DNA of 64,000 nucleotides. It comes from Coleofasciculus sp. LEGE 07092. Its GTDB lineage: Bacteria; Cyanobacteriota; Cyanobacteriia; Cyanobacteriales; Coleofasciculaceae. The DNA lies in assembly GCF_015207375.1 (NCBI RefSeq), contig NZ_JADEWY010000007.1, positions 1-64,000 on the forward strand. The letters are read 5' to 3'. A program made the translations under genes and the position numbers. Positions 18,007-27,909 of the stretch are shown piece after piece. Within the stretch, counting starts at the first letter, position 1. Every line of letters starts with the position of its first letter. Under the pieces are notes generated by a model, which saw nothing but the letters and a program-made list of their open reading frames with translations, was not told where the DNA came from and did no database searches.

Positions 18007-18825
18007 ATGAGTAAGATAGTCAGGCGATCGCTAGTTATGGCGGCAATAGTTAGTGGTGTGTGGAGTGCCATGATTAGCCCCAGCAGGGCACAGAACATCA
18101 GCGATCGCAAAATCGCCCAACTGTTTTACCCTCAAGTCAGCGAACAAGCAACCCTACGAGTTATTGGTAAAGGGCGAGCCAGCCAACCGGCGGATCGGGC
18201 AAGCCTACAATTTAAATTCATAAGCAATATTCCCTTCGAGTCACCTCCTGAAGGGGTTCTATCCCAGTTTGATACACCGGGAGAACCCTTGTCTGAGGAG
18301 AGTTTGCAACCCATTGTTGACGCTTTAGTCGCCATTGGAGTCCCTGCTAATGCGATTGAGGTCAAAATCGTCGAACCGACTGGCAGTATTTTGCCATTTC
18401 CTTTCCCCTCTACAGCAACGGAAGGGGGCGCTGAAGTCGCCGTCATGGTGGAACAACCCACTCGCGATCGCTTAGACCAAATCGTCGATACAGCTAGTGA
18501 TGCGGCGAATAACCTGGAAGATATTTTACTGAGTACCATCAACGTGCAGTACGCTGTGGATGATTGTCAGGCACTAGAACGAGCCGCTTATCAGTCAGCC
18601 GTGGAAGATTCTCAGAATCGAGCTAGAGCGATCGCTGAAGCGATGGGAGCCGACCTTAGGGGCGCACCATCTGTAGCGGAGCCATTTTACGGGATTTTTT
18701 TACCAGGGTGCAACTCGGAAGGGAATTTGCCCTTTGGGGGTAGTGCCGCAACTCCTTACGATCCAAATTCACCTGTGGAAGTTGAGGTAACGAAAGAGAT
18801 TTTTACAAGTTACCCTGTTCGCTGA
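18007..18825 (+). CDS. SIMPL domain (DUF541) exported protein
   Basis: 272 residues from the ATG at 18007. An N-terminal signal peptide ends near SPSRAQ. The body is a SIMPL/DUF541 fold, seen in periplasmic and membrane-associated proteins of largely unknown role. TLRVIGKGRASQPADRASL matches the opening strand (family VSGxGxxxxxPDxA), and ALERAAYQSAVEDSQNRARA with AIAEAMGADL matches the characteristic helix near the end. The start was moved inward because the frame upstream begins with TTG within the preceding gene. Confidence 0.8.
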   Translation: MSKIVRRSLVMAAIVSGVWSAMISPSRAQNISDRKIAQLFYPQVSEQATLRVIGKGRASQPADRASLQFKFISNIPFESPPEGVLSQFDTPGEPLSEESLQPIVDALVAIGVPANAIEVKIVEPTGSILPFPFPSTATEGGAEVAVMVEQPTRDRLDQIVDTASDAANNLEDILLSTINVQYAVDDCQALERAAYQSAVEDSQNRARAIAEAMGADLRGAPSVAEPFYGIFLPGCNSEGNLPFGGSAATPYDPNSPVEVEVTKEIFTSYPVR

Positions 18826-18841
18826 CGTAGAATTAATCGTG

Positions 18842-19264
18842 TTAGGATGACTTGAATAAATTCAGGGGTAAATGACCATACATTTCATTAATACCCCCTT
18901 CAAATGAAGATTGGCAGGAGACTAAAACGCCGCGATGGTCGCCTGTGTAGGAGTCAATATAACACAATCCCGTGTTAGGGTTGAATTTGATATAAACTGA
19001 ACCATCAATTGGGGTGAGGTCAAAGTTGGGTTGATACCCTAATGCTTCTGCATAGGTGGCTAGGGCAGATACCCCTTGAGCTGTTGTATCGGCGCAAATC
19101 CCCAAGATTTGGTAATCGGAATGTTCCGATAGTAACAGTAAAGCTTGACGAATTCGGGCTTTTTCAGATTCAGAGATTGCAGGTTGACTTTCAAGGCAGT
19201 TGAAAGGTTTGAGAACTTCTTGGGCTTCTTGAATGGTAAGGTTGGGAGAATTTAGAGGAGACAT
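18842..19264 (-). CDS. DUF1824 family protein
   Basis: 140 residues, full length for this cyanobacteria-restricted family. Recognisable segments are the helical N-terminus (TIQEAQEVLKPFNCL), GICADTTAQGVSALATYAEAL and the central SVYIKFNPNTGLCYID, followed by GDHRGVLVSCQSS. No signal peptide or membrane helix is seen. The function is unknown. It is convergent with the SIMPL gene, with 16 bases between stops, and lies downstream of ilvC on the same strand. Confidence 0.75.
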   Translation of the reverse strand: MSPLNSPNLTIQEAQEVLKPFNCLESQPAISESEKARIRQALLLLSEHSDYQILGICADTTAQGVSALATYAEALGYQPNFDLTPIDGSVYIKFNPNTGLCYIDSYTGDHRGVLVSCQSSFEGGINEMYGHLPLNLFKSS

Positions 19265-19385
19265 TGTTGATAATTGGGTTAAAAAATAAGAATTCCTAAC
19301 TACTGAAATCGCGGCTAAACAACCATAGACGCGCTAGGGGCTTCCCTAGGAGAAGCCTGCCCAGACTCCACTATCTTTACCTCAA

Positions 19386-20411
<1,026 letters not shown>

Positions 20412-20453
20412 TTAACTGCAAGTCCTTGATTTTACCCCAAAATTTGTACCAAT

Positions 20454-21929
20454 CTAAAACACCTTTGGCGTCCAGCTACCATGCAAACCATAAGGGATGT
20501 GATGTTTTAAGTGTAGTCGCGCTACGGGTTCTAAACAGCGACCGTCTAAAACAACAACATCTGAACGGTGGTTATTGGAATCGTAGACTAACACAAGTAC
20601 CCAGCCATCATCTTCTTGAACCCCATCCGGTCGGGGAACGAAAATAGGTTCGCTGACAAAACCGTGAGGTGCTGCACTCCAAAGTCGCTCATCACCGTTT
20701 GTCAAGTCCAGTTTGATAATGGCTTGTAGCGGTGCGTTACCCGTCGGGTTGTGGGCAGCGCCCATGAATACATAGCGGTAAGGGCGTCCGACGTGATTGG
20801 GATGGACGCTAGGAAACTCGCAGCAGCGCTCTAGCAACAACCGACGTTTTACGGTTGACTCTCTCAAATTTACTGTAAACCGCCAGAGTTGCCCTGGTGC
20901 GATCGCATCAAAATCAATTTCACGAAAATCTTTACCGGATTCAACTTGATTCAAAGAAGCATAGCAAATCGAATCGATACAAATCTCATCCCCTTGTTCA
21001 AAAGCATTCGCGTGGTGGAAAATAAATCCCGCTTGGGTTTCCAGCACCCTTGTGGGTTCGTTCCCATACCGGGGAATCACCACGATTCGAGTCGGCTTGT
21101 TTGATTGAAACTGCACGCATTCACCAGCACCCTGCAATCCTAGTGCAAAAGGAATCGGATTGAAGCTGACGGCATTTTGGAAAAAGATGCAGTAGTTGGG
21201 CGTAATCGCAAAATCGTGAATGAATGCAAAACCCGGAATGGTATGAGCGTGACGCCGTAGGAGTTTGCCTGCTGGGTTGAACTCGTAGAGGGTAATCGTA
21301 CTGGAAAGACCCGCTTTGATATGAAAGTTTACCAGACAGGGAAGACCTTCATCTCGTGCGCTACTGGGGTCAATCCGAGGATGGGCGGAAAAAGCATCAC
21401 CCTCCGCCAAAACACCATTCAGATAGTCTTTCCCAAGGGTATCCAGGGTTTTTGGGTCTAGGCGATAGGGTTCGGCAGCTTCCCACAGCGCTAGGAGTTT
21501 GTCTCCCCAGTAAATGACGTTGGTGTTAGCAATGTTTTTAATATTCAAATCGAAAAGATTAGCCAGCCAACCCCCAGGCTTTTGGGTGCCGAAAACGCCA
21601 CGATAGAGAATACTTCCCGCCTCTTGTTCGCGGAGGAAGCCTTCGGTACGCACAAATCGATTGCGAAAGTGGGCGCGACCTTCATCTAGTGCGATCGCAC
21701 AAATCATACCATCACCGTCAAAGGGATGGTGAAGTGGCTGACCGTTAATATCCAGCAAACCCGGACCGTTGCGATACAACGTGCCGCGCAGTTCTACTGG
21801 AATCTCTCCTTCAACGTCATCAATCCAATAGGCATATTCGTTGGGCTGGGATAGATATCCTTTTTTCCAACCTTCACGGTCATAAGATACCGAGGAACTA
21901 GATACTGATGTGCCTTCTATCGTTATCAT
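20454..21929 (-). CDS. Carotenoid oxygenase (RPE65/apocarotenoid dioxygenase family)
   Basis: 491 residues, the usual size for non-heme iron carotenoid cleavage enzymes such as Synechocystis ACO (Diox1). The iron-ligand histidines are seen in the expected order: FSAHPRIDPSS, then HDFAITPNYCIFF, then FIFHHANAFE, and LHGSWTPKVF at the extreme C-terminus. The early GTLYRNGPGLLDINGQPLHH block is the family N-terminal signature. The probable reaction is oxidative cleavage of apocarotenals to retinal-type products, but the exact substrate is not readable. It is upstream of ilvC on the same strand with only about 70 bases between. Confidence 0.9.
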   Translation of the reverse strand: MITIEGTSVSSSSVSYDREGWKKGYLSQPNEYAYWIDDVEGEIPVELRGTLYRNGPGLLDINGQPLHHPFDGDGMICAIALDEGRAHFRNRFVRTEGFLREQEAGSILYRGVFGTQKPGGWLANLFDLNIKNIANTNVIYWGDKLLALWEAAEPYRLDPKTLDTLGKDYLNGVLAEGDAFSAHPRIDPSSARDEGLPCLVNFHIKAGLSSTITLYEFNPAGKLLRRHAHTIPGFAFIHDFAITPNYCIFFQNAVSFNPIPFALGLQGAGECVQFQSNKPTRIVVIPRYGNEPTRVLETQAGFIFHHANAFEQGDEICIDSICYASLNQVESGKDFREIDFDAIAPGQLWRFTVNLRESTVKRRLLLERCCEFPSVHPNHVGRPYRYVFMGAAHNPTGNAPLQAIIKLDLTNGDERLWSAAPHGFVSEPIFVPRPDGVQEDDGWVLVLVYDSNNHRSDVVVLDGRCLEPVARLHLKHHIPYGLHGSWTPKVF

Positions 21930-21990
21930 TTTTGTTATTTGCTATGTATTATTTGTCCTTTGTCTTTTGTGAAAAACCAATGACAAAAAA

Positions 21991-23454
21991 TTAAGGTTCT
22001 TCAACAGCCTTTGACCCAACCGGAGTCCGCAAGAACTCTGGCATCAGGTCAGGTAGGAACGGTTGTTCGGTTTGAGTACCGGGGGTATGATGTTCAAAAA
22101 TTTCGACTGGAGGCAATGGTCTAGAAGTGCCTTCGCCTTGGAATTCTTTTTGGGGGTCATCTGCTGGTAGCCAGTGTAAGAATGGCAGGGGCAGCAAGCT
22201 GGAGAGGTTTGTGATGATGACCAATAGCCAAAGCTTGTCAAAGTTGTGTTCAGTAACGCCCAGCCAATGAGTCAGTAAAGCTCCCAGTTCGTGAGATAAA
22301 AGCCCTGACAAGTTCCAAATCGACATTAACAGGGCAAACAAGCTGGCTTCCACTCCCGGTGGGCAGAGTCGCGCTGACAGAACCAGCACGGGCATAAAGG
22401 CAATTTGTCCCATCACGGTGAGAATCAAGCTATCTCCCAGGCTGAACCAATGGTCATCAATACCCAGCGTGCGATTGGCATGGGTAACGAGGAGCAAAGC
22501 ACTCATCCCCAAGACGGCAGAAAGTAGCGTCGTCCAACCCATAATGGTGCGGAAAGGAATGCTCTTTAAAAAGCGCTGGAATAGCCAGATACCAACTAAC
22601 GAGGCAATGCTAGTGACTAGGCGTACCCGTCCTAAAAATTCTGGCTGAAACCCTAACTCGTTGGTTGTAAAAAAGAAAAATGCCGAATCTGCAGTCGGAG
22701 TGGCTTGCCAGAGGAAGATAAACGCTGTGGGCAACCAAATTGCTTTCTGAGTAATTGCACCCCGCAGTTGCTTGATTTGGAACTTAATGGTAGCTGTGTT
22801 GGGTTTTGCTGTTGTGTGTTCTTCAGCAATCAACCAAGCCACAACCGAGACAAGTAACGGAAACGTTGCCGTAATGCCAAAAACGGTTTGAGTGCTGAAG
22901 TGTTCGAGGAGCCAACCACTTAGGTACGCCGTAATCAAGCCTCCTAGGGCTGAAGTTCCCCAGGTTAGAGACTGCAAAGAACCTGAGTTGCTCAGGGATT
23001 CCTGCCGCGCCCGTTCTACCACTAGAGAATCTACAATCACGTCACTGATAGCAACGGAAAGGGAACTGAGGAGGATAGCACCCATCGCTGCCCAAGCAGT
23101 AGTGACAACAGTTGCCAAACTCAACCAAGCCACCGTTCCTATTAGTCCAGATAGGATTAAATAGGGGCGGCGGCGGTAACCGAATAGGGGGAGTCCATCG
23201 GAAAGAAAACCAAACACCGGTTTCACAACCCAAGGCAATGCCGCAACACCAACTAGTGCCGCCACCTGAGCCGGACTTAACCCCAGTTCATCCTTGAGGA
23301 AGAAACTAACTGCCAGTCGCGCCAGCCCTAGGATTCCCTGGACAAAATAGACGGTTAAGATGCCAATCAGCTCGGGAGTGGGTTCGTTCCCAAAAAATAC
23401 TTTTTCTTTGAAAGATTCTTTAAACTTCTCCAAGCCCCAGTCGGAAACAATCAT
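21991..23454 (-). CDS. Folate/biopterin transporter (FBT/BT1 family, MFS fold)
   Basis: 487 residues with about 12 membrane segments. Signatures include TVYFVQGILGLARLAVSFFL near the start, LPWVVKPVFGFLSDGLPLFG (the family motif between helices 2 and 3), GYRRRPYLILSG, and ISDVIVDSLVVERAR. Synechocystis slr0642-type members import folates. A proline-rich cytoplasmic tail of about 60 residues closes the protein. It is 61 bases upstream of the carotenoid oxygenase on the same strand and may lead that transcript. Confidence 0.88.
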   Translation of the reverse strand: MIVSDWGLEKFKESFKEKVFFGNEPTPELIGILTVYFVQGILGLARLAVSFFLKDELGLSPAQVAALVGVAALPWVVKPVFGFLSDGLPLFGYRRRPYLILSGLIGTVAWLSLATVVTTAWAAMGAILLSSLSVAISDVIVDSLVVERARQESLSNSGSLQSLTWGTSALGGLITAYLSGWLLEHFSTQTVFGITATFPLLVSVVAWLIAEEHTTAKPNTATIKFQIKQLRGAITQKAIWLPTAFIFLWQATPTADSAFFFFTTNELGFQPEFLGRVRLVTSIASLVGIWLFQRFLKSIPFRTIMGWTTLLSAVLGMSALLLVTHANRTLGIDDHWFSLGDSLILTVMGQIAFMPVLVLSARLCPPGVEASLFALLMSIWNLSGLLSHELGALLTHWLGVTEHNFDKLWLLVIITNLSSLLPLPFLHWLPADDPQKEFQGEGTSRPLPPVEIFEHHTPGTQTEQPFLPDLMPEFLRTPVGSKAVEEP

Positions 23455-23933
23455 GAATATTTTTTAAGAATTGTCGCTTTTTATATCTTACACATACCTT
23501 CTGAAGTGGGGAGAATAGCCAGAAGTAACACCAATAGGGAAAAAGTTGGGGTAAAATCTCCATTTTTCTTGTACCCCTACACTCCCTTAAAAACTTGGGG
23601 GTATTGCCCCTCATCCTAAAAATGCAATAATGTGGTCAGCTTTTTACCGAATCTGCCTTAAAACCTTGACTACTTGTCTTTGCCCTAGTGAGTCGTGCAT
23701 TAAGTGAATACCCAAAAATCCCAACATTATCCGGATATTGATGAGTACGCCACGATAGGGATTTGTAGAGATTTTTCACCAGACGCATCTAGCACCAGTA
23801 CCTTGATAATCTCCTGTTTAAAAAATGGGAACGTTTAAACGTCCCGTTTTTGCTTGTAAAAATTCTCCTCGCTCCCCTCTAGCTTTGTAGCTGGAATGGA
23901 CGTCTGAGATGCTAAAACATCTACCTCACTTCT
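23455..23933. other. Divergent promoter region between FBT gene and cyclase
   Basis: 479 bases without a supportable gene. ACGTTTAAACGT at about 23832-23843, flanked by GGG and CCC and followed by TTTTT at about 23848, could be a plus-strand terminator of a small RNA. I cannot identify a conserved RNA such as Yfr1 or 6S. The remainder should contain both divergent promoters. Confidence 0.35.
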
Positions 23934-25934
23934 ATGAGATTCAGCATTGCTCGAAAGTTCGGTATCTCTCGACCCGATTTAGCAAGCCTGCGAGTTGTGG
24001 CAATCTCGACTATTGCCGTTACCGCTACCGTGCTGGGAGTGCGGTATATGGGCGGCTTGGAGCCTCTGGAACTGGCTGGGTTTGACCAGCTCATGCGCTG
24101 GCAACCCATAGAACTAGAACCCGATTCCCGGCTTCTGGTGGTAGCCATCACCGAAGAAGACATTGAAGCTCAGGGGCAGTGGCCTATTTCCGACCAAGTT
24201 TTAGCCCAGCTATTGCAGAAACTGCAAGCCAATCAACCCGCTGTTATTGGTCTGGATTTGTATCGCAACCTCCCCGTAGCACCTGGTTACGAGCAACTGG
24301 TCGATCAACTCCAGCAATCTAACCTGATTGGCGTTCAAAGTATCGATACCCGTGCCGGAGTGCCTGCACCTCCTGACATACCCCCCGAGCGAATTGGGTT
24401 TAACGACGTACCCACTGATCTAGATAGTGTAGTTCGCCGCAATAATTTATTTGCTGAAGTAGTCGTTGAGGGTGAAACAGACGTTCTCTACTCGTTTTCA
24501 CTGCGTTTAGCCCTTACCTATCTGGAGTCGAAAGGAATCTCGCCGTCTCCAGATAGCTATTACCTCAAATTGGGCAATTGGGAGTTTTTGCCCTTAGCAG
24601 AAAATTCGGGCGGGTATCAAAAGGTGGATGCGAATGGCTACCAAATTTTGCTCAACTACCGTTTGTCTCACACTGTTGCGCGACAAGTTACCTTTAGCGA
24701 AGTCTTGAACGGAGAAGTCGATCCAAGTTGGGTAAAGGACAAAATCGTACTCATTGGCTCAATAGCCCCCAGTCTGAAAGACCTGTTTGCTACACCTTAC
24801 AGTCCCGCTCTCGAGGTAAACCCCAAGATGTCAGGGGTTTTAATTCATGCTCAGATGGTGAGTCAATTACTGGATGCTGCCACTGGCAAGCGAACCTTGT
24901 TCTGGTTTTGGTCTGAATGGGCAGAAGTCTTTTGGATTGTGGGCTGGATTTCAACGGGTATTATCTTGGGGCGGGTTACTTATCATCCCGTAGCGTTGAG
25001 TATCAGCGTTGTTGGCAGCCTGAGTGTTTTATCTAGCGCCTGCTTCTATTTTTTTAGCCAGGGTGGATGGGTGCCACTAGCTGCGCCAGCCTTAGGATTT
25101 GTCTTGGCAGTCGGCACTGTGGTTAGCTATCGGTCTTATCACGAACACAAAAAGCAAGAAATTGTGATGCGGCTGTTGGGACAAAACACATCCCCCAAGA
25201 TTGCTCAAGCACTTTGGCAAGAACACGATCGCCTGCTCAAATCGGGCAAGCTACCGGGCATTAGCCTGACGGCAACCATGCTGTTTGCCGACATCAAAAA
25301 CTTTAGCACTATTTCTGAAACAATGTCTCCTGAAGCTTTGCTGGGGTGGTTAAACGAACTCCTAGAGGTGATCACCCGTGAAGTTCTACAACACCAAGGC
25401 ATTGTCAATAAGTTTACCGGTGATGGTGTGATGGCAGCCTTTGGAGTGCCAACTGCTCGCTTAGAAATGAGAGAAGTATCAGAGGACGCCAAAGCCGCTG
25501 TAGATTGTGCCATGACAATTAGCGAACACATTGAGGAGATGAACCAGAATTGGCAGCGTTTGGGTTTACCCATCATTCAGATGCGCATCGGCATTTTTAC
25601 TGGAGGCGTTGTCGCTGGGAGTGTGGGGGGTAAAGACCGCTTGGAATACGGTATTATCGGCGATACCGTCAATACGGCTTCCCGCCTGGAAAGTTACGAC
25701 AAAGAGCGTCAACCCACCAACTGCCGCGTCCTCATCGGTGACGCCACCTGGACTCACATTCGAGGGCAATTTGAGGTGGAAGATTGGGGAGAGTTATCTC
25801 TCAAAGGCAAGCAGCAAAAAGTAAAAGTACTTCACGTCTTAAGGCGCTTATCGGATAAGCATTCTAAAGTTATCGCGTCTAAGACGAGGCAGGAGCCAGG
25901 AATCAGGAGTCAGGAGTCAGAAGTCAGAAGATAG
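23934..25934 (+). CDS. CHASE2-domain class III adenylate/guanylate cyclase
   Basis: 666 residues. One N-terminal membrane helix (about 18-40) is followed by an extracytoplasmic CHASE2 sensor (about 45-310), three membrane helices (about 325-400), and a cytoplasmic class III cyclase domain (about 440-625). Metal-binding Asp residues lie in LFADIKNFS and TGDGVMAAFG, with a Lys in NKFTGDG, and the NTASRLES segment carries transition-state Asn and Arg. At the position that selects the base (Asp in animal ACs, Thr in CyaB1-like enzymes) there is Gly in EYGIIGDTVN, so product specificity is open. The last 15 residues are encoded by heptamer repeats. Confidence 0.92.
   Translation: MRFSIARKFGISRPDLASLRVVAISTIAVTATVLGVRYMGGLEPLELAGFDQLMRWQPIELEPDSRLLVVAITEEDIEAQGQWPISDQVLAQLLQKLQANQPAVIGLDLYRNLPVAPGYEQLVDQLQQSNLIGVQSIDTRAGVPAPPDIPPERIGFNDVPTDLDSVVRRNNLFAEVVVEGETDVLYSFSLRLALTYLESKGISPSPDSYYLKLGNWEFLPLAENSGGYQKVDANGYQILLNYRLSHTVARQVTFSEVLNGEVDPSWVKDKIVLIGSIAPSLKDLFATPYSPALEVNPKMSGVLIHAQMVSQLLDAATGKRTLFWFWSEWAEVFWIVGWISTGIILGRVTYHPVALSISVVGSLSVLSSACFYFFSQGGWVPLAAPALGFVLAVGTVVSYRSYHEHKKQEIVMRLLGQNTSPKIAQALWQEHDRLLKSGKLPGISLTATMLFADIKNFSTISETMSPEALLGWLNELLEVITREVLQHQGIVNKFTGDGVMAAFGVPTARLEMREVSEDAKAAVDCAMTISEHIEEMNQNWQRLGLPIIQMRIGIFTGGVVAGSVGGKDRLEYGIIGDTVNTASRLESYDKERQPTNCRVLIGDATWTHIRGQFEVEDWGELSLKGKQQKVKVLHVLRRLSDKHSKVIASKTRQEPGIRSQESEVRR
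25885..25933 (+). repeat. STRR-type heptamer repeat in the cyclase 3' end
   Basis: About six imperfect copies of a 7-base unit (CAGGAGT / CAGAAGT) run across the cyclase stop codon. Such short tandemly repeated sequences are typical intergenic elements of filamentous cyanobacteria. Here they encode the tail of the protein. Confidence 0.7.
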
Positions 25935-26225
25935 AAGTGATTTAGACTGACTATAGATAAATGAGATTTAGAAAGGCTCTTTTTTCCTAGTCTCGATTCC
26001 CTACTTCCCACTGCGAAAGGGTAGGGTCAGGTAATAAATTGTCAAATTTCGAGAGCAACATCGCCAGTATCCTTATTCTTGGAAGGCTAAAAACCTCTAA
26101 CCCTTAAAGGACTGCCGCATTGATAGGGGACTGTTACTCTGGGGGCTTGAGGAATTCCCCCTGAAGCTCTCTGTTTTCCCCAAGTTGCGTAAGTCTTCAA
26201 TTTCTTTGAAAGCGGATAGAAAAAC

Positions 26226-27074
26226 ATGATTGAAAAAATTTTGCTCGCTGTTGCCGGTCGGGGATTGTGTGAAGAAATGTTCAATATGTTGACGGAAATC
26301 CCCGTCATGCAAAAGGCATCCGTCACTGTCCTGCACGTTGTCACTCCCCAAGTCACTGCCGAAGCCATGTCCGCTAAGTTGGAAGAGGGGGGCAAGATTT
26401 TGGCAGATGCCGTTAAATCCTTACGAGTAGACCCTGAAAAAATCACCCCCAGACTCAAACAGGGAGACCCCAAAGACGTAGTTCTGCAAGTCGCACAAGA
26501 AGAGCAAGCTGACCTGATTATTATGGGTTCAAGAGGGCTCAAGCGTATCGAATCAATTTTGGAAAACTCAGTCAGCCAATATGTTTTCCAATTATCCTCT
26601 CGCCCCATGCTGTTGGTTAAGGATGAAATTTACGTCAAGCGAGTTAACCGTATCATGGTGGCAATGGATAAATCTGATTCCGCCAAACAGAGTTTAGATA
26701 TAGCTCTGTCACTCCTGCGAGATATTAAAGGCAGTCAGCTTTATCTGGTACGTGTGAATCCTGACAAACAAAAGCCATCGGGTGAAGTGATAGACAATCC
26801 CGAACTAGATCCTGTTCTGGCATCAGCCGCAACTGAAGCGAAAAAGCAAGGCGTTGCGTATCGCTGTATCAACAGTACGGGTGAAGCTGGACGGGAGATT
26901 TGCCGTTTAGCTGATGAAATGAGTGTTGACTTGTTGATACTCGGCTCTCCCGAACGCCGCCCCAGTATTGCCAAGGCTCTACCCGATTTGGATCGGTTAC
27001 TGGGGACTTCCCTATCTGATTATGTCCGGGTGTACGCTAACTGCCCTGTTTTGCTATCACGCACACCGGGTTGA
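26226..27074 (+). CDS. Two-domain universal stress protein
   Basis: 282 residues made of two Usp folds (about 1-137 and 140-282). The first ends with the nucleotide-binding signature IIMGSRGLKRIESIL, then NSVSQYVFQLSSRPMLLV. The second ends with LILGSPERRPS...GTSLSDYVRVYANCPVLL, whose loop is less canonical. Tandem Usp proteins bind ATP and help survival under stress. The start ATG is preceded by AAAAAC and only a weak ribosome site. The 290 bases upstream hold no gene. Confidence 0.9.
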   Translation: MIEKILLAVAGRGLCEEMFNMLTEIPVMQKASVTVLHVVTPQVTAEAMSAKLEEGGKILADAVKSLRVDPEKITPRLKQGDPKDVVLQVAQEEQADLIIMGSRGLKRIESILENSVSQYVFQLSSRPMLLVKDEIYVKRVNRIMVAMDKSDSAKQSLDIALSLLRDIKGSQLYLVRVNPDKQKPSGEVIDNPELDPVLASAATEAKKQGVAYRCINSTGEAGREICRLADEMSVDLLILGSPERRPSIAKALPDLDRLLGTSLSDYVRVYANCPVLLSRTPG

Positions 27075-27213
27075 AGACTTCCAGGGGGTGTAGGGAGAAG
27101 TGTTGTATTCAAGAAGATTTCTATTTTATTCTTTCACCACACCCCACTTTAAGGAAACCCCCACTTCGCGTCTGCAAGGTGGGGGCTAGAAACGGTTTGA
27201 TAGACAGCCACTC

Positions 27214-27330
27214 TTAGGTATTTTTGTTACCTTCGCGGCTAGCTGTCTGGATGTACAGAATCAAAAGAAAAACAGTGGGAACCAGCACAAACAAAATGAT
27301 GGCGATGAATCCTAGCTCGTTAACTTGCAT
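27214..27330 (-). CDS. psbM: Photosystem II reaction center protein M
   Basis: 38 residues: [20 protein letters not shown], then [18 protein letters not shown]. One membrane helix spans about 5-28. The MQVN-LGFIA start and LYIQTASRE end are near-invariant in PsbM, which sits at the photosystem II dimer interface. It lies 142 bases downstream of a ferredoxin gene on the same strand. Confidence 0.97.
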   Translation of the reverse strand: MQVNELGFIAIILFVLVPTVFLLILYIQTASREGNKNT

Positions 27331-27472
27331 TGAACTTAGTGCCTCTACGTTGTATTGAACCCGCTACTTTAAGAATATCATCGGGGTTTCTCCCTGGATA
27401 CCTACCCGATCCAGAGAGTACTGTTTCACGGCTGAACCATAACCGCTCAAAGTATAACTAGACTCAAGGCAC

Positions 27473-27769
27473 TCAGGGTTTAGTTTTGACGCTGATCGGT
27501 CCGTTTACTAGAGTTTGGCAGGCTAATCGGTAAGTATCCGGCTTTTTCTTCAGTTTTCGCTTTTCTGCATCAGTTCGAGGAGAGAGATTTTCTATGCCTT
27601 CGACTACTTCCACAATACAGGTGCCGCATTGACCGTAGCCTCCACAGTTCATCAACTTCCCCTTAAACGTGTAGAGTTCAATGGCATTTTGCAGGGCTTT
27701 CTCCCTGAGATTAGCCCCATCAGCCGCTACTACTTCCTGATTTTCCTTGACAAATTTGATATTAGCCAT
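27473..27769 (-). CDS. 2Fe-2S ferredoxin
   Basis: 98 residues. Cluster ligands are Cys42, Cys48 and Cys51 in [11 protein letters not shown], plus Cys84 in RLACQT. This C-x5-C-x2-C spacing fits the [2Fe-2S] ferredoxin-like beta-grasp family but differs from the photosynthetic PetF motif (C-x4-C-x2-C). It is therefore likely a specialised or bacterial-type ferredoxin instead of the photosystem I acceptor. The start ATG follows GGAGGACTA. The location just upstream of psbM suggests shared transcription. Confidence 0.88.
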   Translation of the reverse strand: MANIKFVKENQEVVAADGANLREKALQNAIELYTFKGKLMNCGGYGQCGTCIVEVVEGIENLSPRTDAEKRKLKKKPDTYRLACQTLVNGPISVKTKP

Positions 27770-27909
27770 CTAGTCCTCCGCTAGGTAACTCCTGCTACAT
27801 CCTAGAGCAATTAGCAGTACGGGCAATTATTACACCCTCTTGAATCATCCCCAGAGATTGCAACTGAGTTGTTTTTCCTTTCTTCTAGGCTAACGAATGG
27901 GGATTTAAC

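Noticed and set aside
26087-26608. 173-codon minus-strand frame
   Set aside because: Antisense to the universal stress protein gene, with no family signature.
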